Assembly: GCA_029204045.2 (NCBI GenBank)
Contig: CM055068.1
Coordinates: 31,509,587-31,573,586 of the forward strand
Origin: Tillandsia leiboldiana
Lineage: Eukaryota; Streptophyta; Magnoliopsida; Poales; Bromeliaceae
DNA length: 64,000 bases
Direction of reading: 5' to 3'
Part shown: one piece after another, positions 12,849 to 24,936 of the stretch
Position numbering within the stretch: position 1 is the first letter of the stretch
Layout of the letters: every line of letters begins with the position of its first letter
Program-made: the position numbers and the translations under genes
The notes under the pieces: model-generated
Database searches by the model: none
What the model was told of the DNA's origin: nothing
Seen by the model: only the letters and a program-made list of their open reading frames with translations

Positions 12849-13321
12849 ACTCACGAAATTGCCAACACAAAAAGCCGTAACAATCTTTTAAAACTAGGGG
12901 TTTTCCTTTCGGTAAACGGGATATAATATCTTTTATTATTAATTATTTTCTTTAATTTTCTTTTCATATGTACGTAAAAAGGAAAAATCCACAATCAAGA
13001 TATTTATTATTAACAATAAAATCTAATTCCCACGAGATAATTCCACAATTCCTCGAAAAGCGTGCCCGATCTTTAGCCACGGATTCCGATGCACACTACG
13101 GTTACGCGACCTTCAAAACCCCATTCCGGGGGATCCGGTTAAGGTCGGATTTTAAATCCGATGTGCACCGATGTTCATCGTTTTTCGAGCTCTATCACCG
13201 AAAAATACCTGCACCGTGTGTTAGTCAAACTTAAGAGAACGGATAATTCAACTTTCCTAACATGTCGTTTATTAGCAAGAGGGTTAAAACGATACACGAA
13301 AAAGTCGTGATCTTACCCCAC
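12849..13321 (-). repeat. Gypsy 3-prime LTR fragment (E3), 5-prime end only
   Basis: On the minus strand it begins TGTGGGGTAAG directly after a purine tract. The rest of the LTR was displaced by the copia insertion at 12848. Parts of it resemble 26900-27107. It is assigned to E3 by position; its start differs from other LTRs here, so the pairing with the LTR at 20537 is not proven. Confidence 0.6.
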
Positions 13322-13334
13322 ACCACCACTTAAA
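13322..13334 (-). promoter_or_regulatory. Polypurine tract of E3
   Basis: AAGTGGTGG on the minus strand abuts the LTR start. Just upstream is the relic FEDE-like pol end with a one-base insertion. Confidence 0.6.
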
Positions 13335-13539
13335 GAAGTTTCGTCCCTCGAAACTTTACTTCAACCTCATCCTAAACAACTCGGAGAAAAGCACCTCACT
13401 CTATACCTTCATCTCCAGTTCCCTGTCTGGCCGCGCGCTTCCCTGGTTACGCCTTTGCCCCTTCACGTAGGGGATCGTCCTTGCGTAGATTATTATCCTC
13501 ACGCGCCAAGATTCGATCGGTGTTTCCTCAAAGCTCAAG

Positions 13540-13639
13540 NNNNNNNNNNNNNNNNNNNNNNNNNNNNNNNNNNNNNNNNNNNNNNNNNNNNNNNNNNNNN
13601 NNNNNNNNNNNNNNNNNNNNNNNNNNNNNNNNNNNNNNN
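13540..13639. other. Assembly gap of exactly 100 N
   Basis: A standard-length scaffold gap; the true distance is unknown. It falls where the end of RNase H and integrase of E3 would lie. Open frames drawn across it are meaningless. Confidence 0.99.
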
Positions 13640-14606
13640 CCTTTTCATAATCCTTTAATTGCCGTGGAAGCATAGCAATTACCCTACCATGCTGCTCAGG
13701 ACACAACCCAAGCCGCTGTGTGAGGCATCACTGTAAATCACAAACCCTCGCCCATCACGGGTAGAGCTAGACTGGTGCTGAGATCAATCTTCTTCTCTCA
13801 CTCTTCAAAGCTCTCTTGGCACCGCTCAGACCAAATAAACTTCACCCCTTTTCTCGACTGTTCAGGGGAGTAGAGAGAGACGCTTCGCAAAGCCCCTCAA
13901 CAAAACGACGGTAATAACCTGCTAATCCAAGAAGCTACGAACCTCAGTAACCGTCGCGGTCTAGGCCAATCCCGAACTGCATCAATCTTCGTCGGGTCCA
14001 CTGCCACCCCGCGCGCTGATATCAATGCCTAGAAAAGCAACCTCCCGAAGCCAAAATGCACACTTCTTCAGCTTGGCAAACAGCTTCTTCTCTCGCAGAA
14101 GCTGTAGCACAATCCTCAAGTGCTCCTCATGCTCTACCTCACTCCGGGAGTAGACCAAAATATCGTCTATGAATACAACGACAAATCGATCCAAGTACGG
14201 CTGAAACACCCGGTTCATAAATCCATGAATGCAGCCGGGGCATTAGTTAGTCCAAAGGCATGACTGTAAACTCATAATGCCCATACGGGTTCTAAAAACC
14301 GTCTTGGGAATGTCCTCGGGCCCTCACCCTCAACTGGTGGTAACCTGACTGAAGATCCAACTTCGAGAAACACTGTTGCGCCCTGCAACTGATCAAAACA
14401 GATCATTCAATTCGTGGTAGCGGGTACTTGTTCCGAATGGTCACTTTATGTAGCTCTCGATAATCCACATAAGCGAAGTTGATCCATCCTTCTTCTTCAC
14501 GAAATAAAACAGGCGCTCCCACGGAGATACACTGGGTCTCACGAAGCCCACATCCATCAAATCCTGCCACTGAGCCTTCAATTCCCTCAGTTCCGCTGGG
14601 GCCATC
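13640..14606 (-). pseudogene. pol: Gypsy RT and RNase H fragment of E3
   Basis: Minus-strand frames give, from right to left, MAPAELRELK-like text, SVGAPVLFREEEG and VDYRELHKVTIRNKYPLPRI (RT fingers), then FQPYLDRFVVVFIDDILVYS with the YxDD-type catalytic FIDD, then RNase H-like text ending in RQLKDYEK beside the gap. Several frameshifts and stops separate the blocks. It joins to the protease part at 18224 across the inserted solo LTR: one side ends in APYRM, the other continues with APAEL. Confidence 0.85.
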
Positions 14607-15469
14607 TGTCACGCCCCGGGGTTCGAATCGCGCGGAAGAGGGGCCACCGATGCCCCTGATTCAGCCATATATTTTTTTTTGTAAAACAATACTCCCCGGC
14701 GCGTGTCCGACCGCCGCATACACAAATTCAATCTGCAAACGCGCAGAGTTCCTTTGTACTGCACGGCGTCTCAACTACAAAGTGCCTCACAAGGCGTAGT
14801 ACATACAAACTCTAACCACATCAGTTGGGGTCTCGTACACATACAACCAAACAATTCACATGACATTCTAGCATTCACTTAGAGCATAGAGGCCGGTGTT
14901 TTGAAAGGATAAATAGTCACAAGGTTTGAAAGCGGCATCCACACGATTGCCTCGTTTGAAAAATATCGCAAACACATAATCCCACAAGTTTATAAAGCTC
15001 GGTGCCCACACGACACCCACGTTTTAAAAGTAGTTTTCCGCAAACGGTTTTCTTTGTTTTTCCATCGTTCAAAACGGCCAAGTAAGAGAGAACGTAGTAT
15101 TCATTCATTATTCAAAAGGAAAAAGGGCAACATCCACTTCGACCCCACGGGGGGTATCGCAAACCACAACTAACTACATGAGTAATAAAAGATAAAGGGA
15201 AGAAGGGTCACTGTGTCTGAAGTTCGATCAAAGTCAGAACAGCACTCTTGCGCCTCTCCGGTGCCCTAGCGCTCGACCCCGACGGACTGGGTGAACCTGT
15301 CACGGAGTGGGGAGTCAGTGACCAGAAACAGTATTAAAAACAATACGGGCTAAAGAAAGGCAAACCACGATAAAAACCAGAGCAACCAACAATGAAGCAC
15401 CATGTGCAAACCATACAATGCTGAACCCCGTGCAAACAATATAATGCAGAACCTCGTGCAAACCAAACC

Positions 15470-16020
15470 AGGCACCTCCCCCGGCAACCACACCGAGCAC
15501 CTGCCTCGGAGACCCCTACCGAGCACCTGCCTCGGCCGCCGAGCACCCACCTCGGCATCATCCACCATAACCACAACCTGTATCAACAAACGACATCGGG
15601 CACCTTCCCCGATGCCCACCGCCGAGCACCTGCCTCGACATCACCGCTCACACCCCCCACCCATGGGGGCCCCCATTCCTAACGCCACCTTCGCGTGGGG
15701 TACACGGGTCAACGTACCACTTTTCCGGAAAAGCACACCCTTTGCGGGGCCAAACCGCGGGTGTGCATGTAGCAATCTCGAGCCTCATCCGAGCACCATC
15801 CTCGCAACCCAGACCGAGCACCTGCCTCGGCAACCAAATATCCCACAATAGCTTTAACAGGGTTAGCAAATGTAAACATGCAATTACTAAGATCTTTGTG
15901 CGTGTAGCAAAATCTCGAGTCTCATCCGAGCACCATCTCGGCAACCCAGACCGAGCACCTGCCTCGGCAACCAAATATCCCCACAATGGCTTTAACAGGT
16001 TAGCAAATGTAAACATGCAA
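15470..16020. repeat. Dispersed CGAGCACCTGCCTCGG repeats
   Basis: At least seven copies of CGAGCACC-TGCCTCGG-like text, each able to pair CCGAG with CTCGG. A block of about 120 bp at 15750-15870 is repeated at 15895-16020. Within the solo LTR. Confidence 0.7.
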
Positions 16021-16555
16021 TTACTAAGATCTTACCCCTTTTCCCATAACTCCGGAAACCAAGACAATGGAAGAGTCCCCACAGCGACCCATAGTCGCCA
16101 TACTATAAAGATAATAAAACACAAACCTTTGCCGGAGTTAACAATATTCCACAAGTTCAACTTTGATGTTCTGAAAGGTCACGTCGATCACTGCCCCCAA
16201 CGCTTGTATGCCCCGAACAACCCTACCTTTGTTCGGATAGGGCGAACTGCCCGCCCGGTCTTCTACCGCGACAGCCGTAAATCTGGAGGTCCACATCACC
16301 CACCAAACCCCTCAACAAAATAACATAGCAACAACGAACCCCTAACAAATGCAAAAACGAAACTGTGCATAAAGAGGTTCTAAGGGGTACCCACATTGTG
16401 TGCGTCGTCCTGCGTTCGTCCAGTCCGCGTCTGTGCACCAGTCGCCAACAGCGTCCGCACTCCTGAAGGAACAAGGGCAAGTCAAAGCTTAGAAGTTCGA
16501 AGCTTACAACGACTCCAAACAGCGTGCAGCGGAGTTCTTCGCACAGCACGGCCCG

Positions 16556-17660
16556 TGCGACGGACACTCTGCGCCTGGGCGCAGCCCGCGCGCGCACCAG
16601 CCCGCGCGGGCGCCCCTCCTGCGGTGCGGGGGACACCCGCGCGGCACCAGCCCTCGCGGGCGCCCCTCCTTGGGCGGGCCTCCGCGCGGCGGGCGCCGCG
16701 CGGGCGCGCTGCTCGCGGAGCGGGGCGACCCCGCGCGGCACCAGCCCGCGCGGGTGCCCCCCTCTGAGCGCCGCGCGGGCGCGCTGCCGCGGTGCGGGGC
16801 GGCCCTGCGCCCGGCACAAGCCGCGCGGGTGCCCCGCTCTTGCGGGCGGCCCCCGCCGGCCGAGCGCCGCGCGGCGCGGGCGCTTGCCCGCGGTGCGGGG
16901 CGGCCCCCGCGCGGCACCAGCCCGCGCGGGTGCCCCGCTCTTGCGGGCGCGCCCCGCGCGGCCCGAGGGGCGCGCGCGTGGCGCGCTGCCCCGGTGCGGG
17001 GCGGCCCCGCGCGGCACCAGCCCGCGGGCGCCCCCTTCTTGCGGGCGGCCCCGCGCGGGCTGAGAGCGCGCGCTGGGGCGCGCGGCTGAGCGCCGAGCGG
17101 GCGCGCTGCCCGCCAGTGCGGGGCGGCCCCGGCGCGGCACCAGCCCGCGCGGGCGCCCCCCTCTTGCGGGCGGCCCCGCGCGGCCGAGCGCCGCGCGGGC
17201 GCGCTGCCCGCGGTGCGGGGCGGCCCCGCGCGCGGCACCAGCCCGGGCGGGCGCCCCCTCTTGCGGGCGGCCACGCGCGGCCGAGCGCCGCGGGCGCGCT
17301 GCCCGCGGTGCGGGGCGGCCCGCGCGGCACCAGCCCGCGCGGGCGCCCCCCCCTCTTGCGGGCGGCCCGCGCGGCACCGAGCGCGCGCGCGGGGCGCGCT
17401 GCCCACGGTGCGGGCGGCCCCGCGCGGCACCAGCCCGCGCGGGCGCCCCCTCTTGCGGGCGGCCCCGCGCGGCGAGCGCCGCGCGGCGCGCGCTGCCCGC
17501 GGTGCGGGGCGGCCCCGCGCGGCACCAGCCCGCGCGGGCGCCCCCTCTTGTGGGCGGCCCCGCGCGCGGCCGAGTGTCGCGCGGCGCGCTGCCCGCGGCG
17601 TGGGGCGACCCCGCGCGGCACCTGCCCGCACGGCGCCCCACCCGCGGCCGGCCCCGCGCG
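16556..17660. repeat. GC-rich minisatellite, about 95-bp unit, about 11 copies
   Basis: The block GGCACCAGCCCGCGCGGGCG recurs about every 95-100 bases between CGCGCTGCCCGCGGTGCGGG and CTTGCGGGCGGCCCCGCG. It is almost pure G+C with dense CpG. All six frames are nearly free of stops for compositional reasons, which creates apparent proteins of over 400 residues that I do not regard as genes. Confidence 0.93.
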
Positions 17661-18223
17661 CAGCGATGCGCGACGGCGCCGCCCCTCCTCCCTCCTCGTG
17701 ACCAATAAAAGAAAAAGAAAGGGAGATTCCCCCCAAACGGAAACGTTCCGACTCACCTCGATGTGCGAAAGAGGAGGAGAAGGAGGGATCGTCCGCTTGC
17801 TTCACCGGTCCACCCTTGCCCGTGCGCTTGGTTTTCTTTGCCGGCGGCTACGAGGGAGGAAGAGAGGAAAAAGAAAAGAGGCGGCCACCAAAAGAAATAA
17901 GAGGAACCCTAATCCTCTTTCCCACACGGCTATATATATATACTAAAAGAATTAGGGTTTACCTTAAAAGGTGTGTGCGGGCTGCCAACACGGATCCTAG
18001 GCGTCTAAAGGGGTCCGAACTTCAAAAATTTATTCTGGGAGAAACCGGGAGTCGGAATCCGAAACCGATCGCGTCCCCGTTCTCCGTTTCGCGAGCCCTT
18101 CCGCCTAAAAATGTCCGCGAGTCCCGACGGACTTTCCGGAAAAACACTAAAAATTGTCCCACAGTCGGACAGTCGTAAGAAGGGATAACGGAAAGGGTAA
18201 CGGAAAAGCAGGTTTACACCATC

Positions 18224-19960
18224 CTGTAAGGTGCCTTTGAGATTGGTGCGGTCCCTGGAACCACATCAATCACAAACTCCACCTCCCTCTCCGGCGGCAA
18301 AGTCGATAGCTCAGAGGGAAACACATCCGGGAACTCGCGGACGATAGGGATATCCTCGAGTCCCGGTGCCACCGTAGGCACCTCTACGACCGTCGCCAAG
18401 AAAGCGATACAACCCCTGCTCATCATCCGCCGAGCTCTCGATGACGAGATAGTCATCGCAAACAGGGTACTCTGACAGCCTCTAAATACGAACTCCTCCT
18501 GCCCTGGCTCACGAAGAGTCATTGTCCTCTCTCTGCAGTCGATAGTGGCGGAATAACGGGATAGCCAATCCATCCCTAGCACCAAGTCGAAATCATGGAG
18601 CTGCTGCAAGACAAGCAAGTCTGCCGGCAAAATCCAAGGCCCCAACTGCACCGGGCATGTCAAACAATGCTCCTCGACATGCATAACGTGATCAGGAACC
18701 CGCACCTCTAATGCATATGACAAGGACTCTACCTCTAGACCATGCAGGGATGCAAATGCTCGACTAATGAAAGAATGAGATGCACCAGTGTCGAATAAAG
18801 TGCGAGCCGAATACCAAGGAGCAGAGTAATACCTGCCACCACCTGGTCTGCCGCTGAAGAATCTGCTAACTGGGCGGCATACACCCGCCCGCTCGGTGCT
18901 GGAGGTCGAGAATCTGTAGGATGAGAGGTGGACGGCCTGCCCGCTGGGGCATAAGACCGCTGGGCTGGTAGCTGCTGCTGCCGAGGGGAATATGGAGTCG
19001 ACGCCGAAGAAGGTGCCGAGGAAGTAGAAAGGGGGCAGGTAGCTCGCACATGCCCCGGCTGTCCACAACGGAAGCATCGACCCCATCTCTGGTCACAAGT
19101 GATAGCGGCATGCTGACCTCCGCAGAGATACATTGGTCAGAAGATCGGGGCTGTCTCGACTGCTGCTGCTGCTCGAGGACTGCTGCTGAGATCTCTGCTG
19201 CCTCTGCTGCGATCTCTGCTGCTGGTGCTGCTGCTGATGCTGCTGCGGTCTCTGGGGTCCACCTGGCCCTCTCCTATCAGGTCGCCCACGGCCGTAAGAC
19301 TGGGACTGCGGCGGCCGTGGCGGTCTCCATGAGCTGGCCTGTCCCCCGTCCTCCGGGGCTGGTCGCTTCCTGTCGGAACTCTGCGCGACCGCGGCCCTCC
19401 GTCTGGCCACCTCCTGATCACCTCTCTCCACCCACTGTGCGTGCTCTGCGGCTGCCTCTAGGGTCTGAAATCTCTGGCATGCACAAGTGTGAAAATCTCT
19501 GGGCGAAGGCCTGCCTCAAACATCTCTACCCTGGTGCGGACCGTACACGGGCGACGAAAGGCACACAGTTCAGCAACTCCATGAACTCCTGGAAATAGAC
19601 ATGAGCCGATCGATCGCCTTGCTGCAGATTCTTCAAGTCGTCCTCCAACTTTTTCTTCACACTGGTAGAGAAGTAGGTGTCCAACACCATCCGCTGGAAC
19701 TCCTCCCAAGGCAACTGCCGAGTGATCCGAAACTCCAGTGGCTCTACACGCTGCCACCAAAAAGTCTGCATCTCCGTCCAAACAGTGCACTGCCATGTGC
19801 ACTCGGTACTTCGGTGTCGACGAAGAAGTCCCGAAAAAGCTTCTCCATCGCAGAAGAAGCCATCTCCCAACATCCCGGGGCTGAGCATCCCGCCCCGAGA
19901 ACCTAGGTGGTCCACGCTTAACAAAACTGGGAGAGTTGTCAGCAAAATCCTCTCTCCTCC
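18224..19960 (-). pseudogene. gag-pol: Gypsy gag, zinc knuckle and protease of E3
   Basis: Right to left on the minus strand: the retrotransposon gag domain (WWQRVEPLEFRI...LPWEEFQRMVLDTYF near 19640-19780), a Gln/Ser-rich stretch at 19140-19300, the CCHC knuckle CFRCGQPGHVRATC (about 19040-19080), protease with DTGASHSFIS and VLGMDWLSRY, then the linker FPDVFPSELSTLPPE up to SKAPYRM. Frame changes near 19450, 19140 and 18850 break it into at least four frames. Gag packages the RNA and the protease would cleave the polyprotein. The RT half continues at 14606 beyond the solo LTR. Confidence 0.88.
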
Positions 19961-20516
19961 TCCGCAGTCAAGGGCCGGATAGCTTCAGGAGCCCTGCTAC
20001 TCGAAGAAGGTGCCAACGGCGCAAAAGGTGCAACAAGGGGCACAGGAGCCTCCGGAACAGCTGGGGGTGGTGCCTCCCTCCGAGCAAGCGTTGCTCAATC
20101 CTCTGCTCCTGGCGGCGCTGACCCCTCCGCCAACTGGGCCACCAAGGCCCTCAACTCAGTAAGCTCGGGGGGTGTAGGCTGCTCTGGCTCAACAGGGGGC
20201 GAAGGGACACCACCGAGTGGGAATTCGACGTCGAGGAGGCATCCTGCCCACAAGGAACCAACCATCAGTAACAAACCCCACACGACCCAATCTGGCGGAA
20301 GTCAAAGACATCCCCCTATTTCTGTAACCTTATGTTGTCTGCAGCCAACATAATGGTTCAACAGAAATAGACTTATGTCGATCCTCTTCACTCACAGGAA
20401 GAGTTAACTATCAAAATCACCGACTTCGCAAACTGTCACGCCACTCACACCCTAACATCCTAGGGTCTGTCCAAAAAGCCTAGGGTTTTCCTAAGTCCCA
20501 ACTGACCCATCCCTAA
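19961..20516 (-). other. E3 leader and N-terminal gag remnant
   Basis: The region between primer site and gag core. Pro/Glu-rich minus-strand frames near 20095-20283 could be the gag N-terminus but are broken. Nothing else seen. Confidence 0.5.
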
Positions 20517-20528
20517 GCTCTGATACCA
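20517..20528 (-). promoter_or_regulatory. Primer binding site (tRNA-iMet) of E3
   Basis: TGGTATCAGAGC on the minus strand, 8 bases from the LTR end at 20537. It marks the left arm of the palindrome as the 5-prime LTR of E3. Confidence 0.88.
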
Positions 20529-20536
20529 ACTTAATC

Positions 20537-23496
20537 TGTCACGCCCCGGGTGTAAAACCAGAACCCGGGCCCGCTCACAGATCCGCCGTGCATGCGTATT
20601 TCCCACATACACGAAGCGTTGGTAACCTGCTCAGATAAGCAATAATAATAAAAGAGCATAAGTAATCAGAGCTAACTAAAGCTACTGTAACTCCGACAGA
20701 AACTGGAAGTAAAAAGTACAACAGTAAAATAACTACAGATGTCTCTCACACCGCTACTACAATATATACAGCTGGCAGAAGCCAGACCCAAAAGGAAGTA
20801 ACTAACTACTGTCTGAGAAGTCCAGGTACCCAAAACTCTCCAGCTACAGTCCGCGGGTGGCACTCTATCTAGTCCGCGATACGCTTGCCCCGATCAGTTG
20901 CTGACGGCCCAGCAACTCCCACAGAGGACTCTGCAAAACAAGGGAGAGAGAGAAACAAGCAAAACAGTGGGGGTAAGTACTACTATAAACAGTAGCCTCC
21001 CCTAGTGGGTAAAGCCTCAGCTCAGGTATGCCCACCAGGAAGATCAGAGGCATAAAGGAAAGGATAAAAAGGGGAGTGTAATATGAGCAACTCAGATGAA
21101 ATGCTACCCCTAATATGCCTCTACATGCTAAACCAATCAGGATGACAAAGTATGCATCTGTGTCAGAAGCCTGTCTAGATGATCCAATCTGACCGCCAGT
21201 GGACACTGGCACTGCCTGCTCTGCCGCCTCGGGTATGCTAGCCTACGCATAACACCGAAGCAAAGGAGTCCCCCAGGACTCAAAGTCTGGCAACCGCGCA
21301 CTCCGGAGCGACACTCGTGGGGAGCGACCCACACGAGAGAAGTAAGTAACCACAAGTAACTGTCTCTAGCAGGACGGATCGAGACTCAAAGAAGTGGGAA
21401 AAACCCTCCACTAAAGCAAGCCCGATCCCCAAGTACCCAATCTGATGCAATAAGACGACCCGGTCAACCACCCAAGATCCGTGGTCGCCGCAACGCCCTG
21501 TCAAAAGCCTACACTGTCCCAAATCCCCAATACCTGACTACACTGTCCGATACCCGCTCGACACCCGAGCAACTATGCCTCAAGTCTACCAGGATAGAAG
21601 AAGAAGAATTAGATGCATGGTTTCTCCTAAGTCAAGTCCCAAAAATAGTGTAGCAGTAAAAGATGACATTATCAGGTGACCCGTTTAATCATGCATTGTT
21701 CCAACATTTGTCCAATTTCCCAGAATAAGCAATATAGAGTGACCTGAGCTAGAGTGACAGTCTTATAAGAGGAATTATTAGTTTTACAGTCCACAATTAC
21801 TATTTTATCTTCAGATATACCGTTCAGATTTGATAAGTGGTTAAAAAGGTGATCATTCTAACAATAGGATCTGATTAATAAGAGTTAATTCCCTAAGCAT
21901 GCAAGTCTACCCATCTTATATTTAGCATCTTTCAATTTAGGGGCACTCTAACTTCCTAGTGGCATACCAAAGAGAGGAGTACAACAACCACCCACCTTAT
22001 CAGTTGTAGGACTTTTGACAGCTCGACTGATCAGGTGGGGGTTGTTGTACTCCTCTCTTTGGTATGCCACTAGGAATGTTAGAGTGCCCCTAAATTGAAG
22101 ATGCTAAATATAAGATGGGTAGACTTGCATGCTTAGGGAATTAACTCTTATTATCAGATCCTATTGTTAGAATGATCACCTGTTTTAACCACTTATCAAA
22201 TCTGAACGGTATATCTGAAGATAAAATAGTATTGTGGACTGTAAAACTAATAATTCCTCTTATAAGACTGTCACTCTAGCTCAGGTCACTCTATATTGCT
22301 TATTCTGGGAAATTGGACAAATGTTGGAACAATGCATGATTAAACGGGTCACCTGATAATGTCATCTTTTACTGCTACACTATTTTTGGGACTTGACTTA
22401 GGAGAAACCATGCATCTAATTCTTCTTTCTTCTATCCTGGTAGACTTGAGGCATAGTTGCTCGGGTTCGAGCGGGTATCGGACAGTGTAGTCAGGTATTG
22501 GGGATTTGGGACAGTGTAGGCTTTTGACAGGGCGTTGCGGCGACCCACGGATCTTGGGTGGTTGACCGGGTCGTCTTATTGCATCAGATTGGGTACTTGG
22601 GGGATCGGGCTTGCTTTAGTGGAGGGTTTTTCCCACTTCTTTGAGTCTCGATCCAGTCCTGCTAGAGACAGTTACTTGTGGTTACTTACTTCTCTCGTGT
22701 GGGTCGCTCCCACGAGTGCGACTCCGGATGTGCGCGGTTGCCAGACTTTGAGTCCTGGGGACTCCTTTGCTTCGGTGTTATGCGTAGGCTGCATACCCGA
22801 GGCGGCAGAGCAGGCAGTGCCAGTGTCCACTGGCGGTCAGATTGGATCATCTAGACAGGCTTCTGACACAGATGCATACTTTGTCATCCTAATTGGTTTA
22901 GCATGTAGAGGCATATTAGGGGTAGCATTTCATCTGAGTTGCTCATATTACACTCCCCTTTTTATCCCTTTCCTTTATGCCTCTGATCTTCCTGGTGGGC
23001 ATACCTGAGCTGAGGCTTTACCCACTAGGGGAGGCTACTGTTTATAGTAGTACTTACCCCCACTGTTTTGCTTGTTTCTCTCTCTCCCTTGTTTTGCAGA
23101 GTCCTCTGTGGGAGTTGCTGGGCCGTCAGCAACTGATCGGGGCAAGCGTATCGCGGACTAGATAGAGTGCCACCCGCGGACTGTAGCTGGAGAGTTTTGG
23201 GTACCTGGACTTCTCAGACAGTAGTTAGTTACTTCCTTTTGGGTCTGGCTTCTGCAGCTGTATATATTGTAGTAGCGGTGTGTGAGAGACATCTGTAGTT
23301 TATTTTACTGTTGTACTTTTTACTTCCAGTTTCTGTCTGAGTTACAGTAGCTTTAGTTAGCTCTGATTACTTTATGCTCTTTTATTATTATTGCTTATCT
23401 GAGCAGGTTACCAACGCTTCGTGTATGTGGGAAATACCGCATGCACGGCGGATCTGTGAGCGGGCCCGGGTTCTGGTTTACACCCGGGGCGTGACA
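20537..23496. repeat. 2.96 kb near-perfect LTR palindrome
   Basis: Left arm 20537-22003 and right arm 22027-23496 are reverse complements with only a few mismatches and mostly 1-base indels. The spacer is 23 bases (ttgtaggacttttgacagct plus 3). Each arm is the last 1.47 kb of a gypsy LTR, ending outwards at TGTCACGCCCCGGG, so it is an LTR end facing its own mirror image. The mirror stops exactly at the LTR terminus on both sides: left is the E3 primer site, right is unrelated leader. The centre lies at the CAGGTGGG motif conserved in related LTRs. Confidence 0.95.
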
Positions 23497-23983
23497 CAAA
23501 CGGCTGTCCAGTTACCCACGACCGACAAACGGCCGACACCCTAACGAACACCGGTAGGTTGCACTACCACCCGTCACCGTTACAGGCGACGACCCGAAGG
23601 TCGGCAGAGGAAGGGGTTCGAAAGAAAAAAAAAAATAAAACCGGTGCGACGATCTGCCGTGCCAACAGCCGCCCCCAGTGCATAAACACCGTCAGCAGAC
23701 CCACCGTATCCTATGCCGGTTGCCTAACCCATTGACTCATAGCAACCATCAAGGCCCCGGTGGCAGCCGGCCTCGACCCCAACCTCCAAAACAGCCCGAC
23801 TACACTCGCACAACACCCGAGCTAAACCGGAAAACAAAACTCAACAGTTCCGCACTCTCGCATCTCTACGCAATTAAACCCTGATCATTTCATTAGTTAG
23901 TAGCCAGTGGTAATGTGCTCCTGTGGAAGTTGGACAGCGACTACTGTGGTTAAAGCTGTTTTTTCTCTGATACCATCTTAATC
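23497..23983 (-). other. Leader of gypsy element E4
   Basis: Non-coding sequence between the palindrome and the E4 LTR. It contains a minus-strand primer site at 23964-23975. The rest of E4 (gag-pol) is absent, cut at the palindrome edge. Confidence 0.6.
23964..23975 (-). promoter_or_regulatory. Primer binding site of E4
   Basis: TGGTATCAGAGA on the minus strand, one base off the iMet match at its end, 8 bases inside the LTR. Confidence 0.75.
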
Positions 23984-24892
23984 TGTCACGCCCCGGGGGT
24001 TTTTATTTTTAGCGGAAACGATACCTCAAAGTACGCGTAAAGTGCGTACAAACTTTTTTGTTTAAAAACCTTCTTTCCCGGCACGTGCCCAGACCCGCCA
24101 CATATACAGATTACTCAATCCTCGGGCAGAGTCTCCTCTGTATATGCACGGCGTCGCGGCTGTTACAATAGTCGAACATAAGCAATCATTTTTCCATTTA
24201 ATCACAACAGTTCGAAGTAGTACGGTGCATGAAGACTAAACAATACCCGTGGCCAGTCAAGTTGAAAGTATAAACTCACCGTTTTGAAAACAGGCCCACA
24301 CGGCCTTAGGTTTTGAAAACAGATTGGAAACGGCATAAATTCACAGGGTTTGGAAAACGGGCCCACCCGACCCTAGACTTTGAAAACGGTTTTCGAAGTC
24401 CTTTTTCTTTTGTAGTTTGAAAGCGGCCACATGGGACAAGCAAAACAACTACTCGCAAGGGCAAATAAAAGACATCCCAACATCCACATCGACCCCACAA
24501 GGGTATCGCGATCCGCACAGTCGGCTACTAACAAGTAATGAAATACGCAATATAAGAAGTAAATACCAACTATGGCTACGGAGGACCAAAGGTGCTCCTG
24601 CCACGGCCTCACCGTCGCCCTAGCTCTCACCCCCGAGAACCTGTCACAGAGTGGGAAGTCAGTGACCAGAAAATAAAGCACGAAAGCAACTAGGGCTATA
24701 AATAAAGCAAACCGCAGTAAACCAGAGCACCCGCCCTCCTCGTCGTGCAATCGTCGGTATCCCCTCCCCCTGCATAACCTGGACCGGGCACCTGCCGCGG
24801 CAAACCAGACTATCCGGAGCTACCGTAAAAATAAAACGTGAACCCCTGCAAAACCTGACCACCCTCCCAAGAGGGAAAATAAACCACGAACA

Positions 24893-24936
24893 CCTGCAAC
24901 ACCTGTAACACCTGTAACACCTGTAACACCTGACCG
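24893..24936. repeat. 10-bp tandem repeat
   Basis: Four to five units of ACACCTGTA(A/C) in tandem. Followed by two copies of a 50-base block ending in CATCGGGATCCAATCCCGAC, a short inverted repeat (GGGAT/ATCCC). Confidence 0.85.

Larger units (their letters stand above)
14607..18218 (-). mobile_element. Solo gypsy LTR, 3.6 kb, inside RT of E3
   Basis: Starts TGTAAACCTGC and ends GGGCGTGACA on the minus strand. The 5-bp flank CCATC occurs at 14602-14606 and 18219-18223, a target duplication. Removing the LTR and one flank restores the collinear YRM-APAEL junction of RT. No internal sequence remains, so it is a solo LTR made by LTR-LTR recombination. It is related to the LTR at 23984 and holds a huge GC-rich minisatellite. 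Confidence 0.93.

Noticed and set aside
13401..13706. Frames containing runs of X
   Set aside because: They cross the 100 N gap.
16223..17946. Open frames of 384-472 codons on both strands, Arg/Ala/Pro/Gly-rich
   Set aside because: They follow from a GC-only minisatellite with no A/T to form stops; all frames are open and unit-periodic.
20537..23496. Read fold-back (template/complement) artefact
   Set aside because: Such an artefact would mirror sequence beyond the LTR; here the mirror stops at the LTR terminus on both sides. A mis-join at the centre remains possible and is listed as a test.
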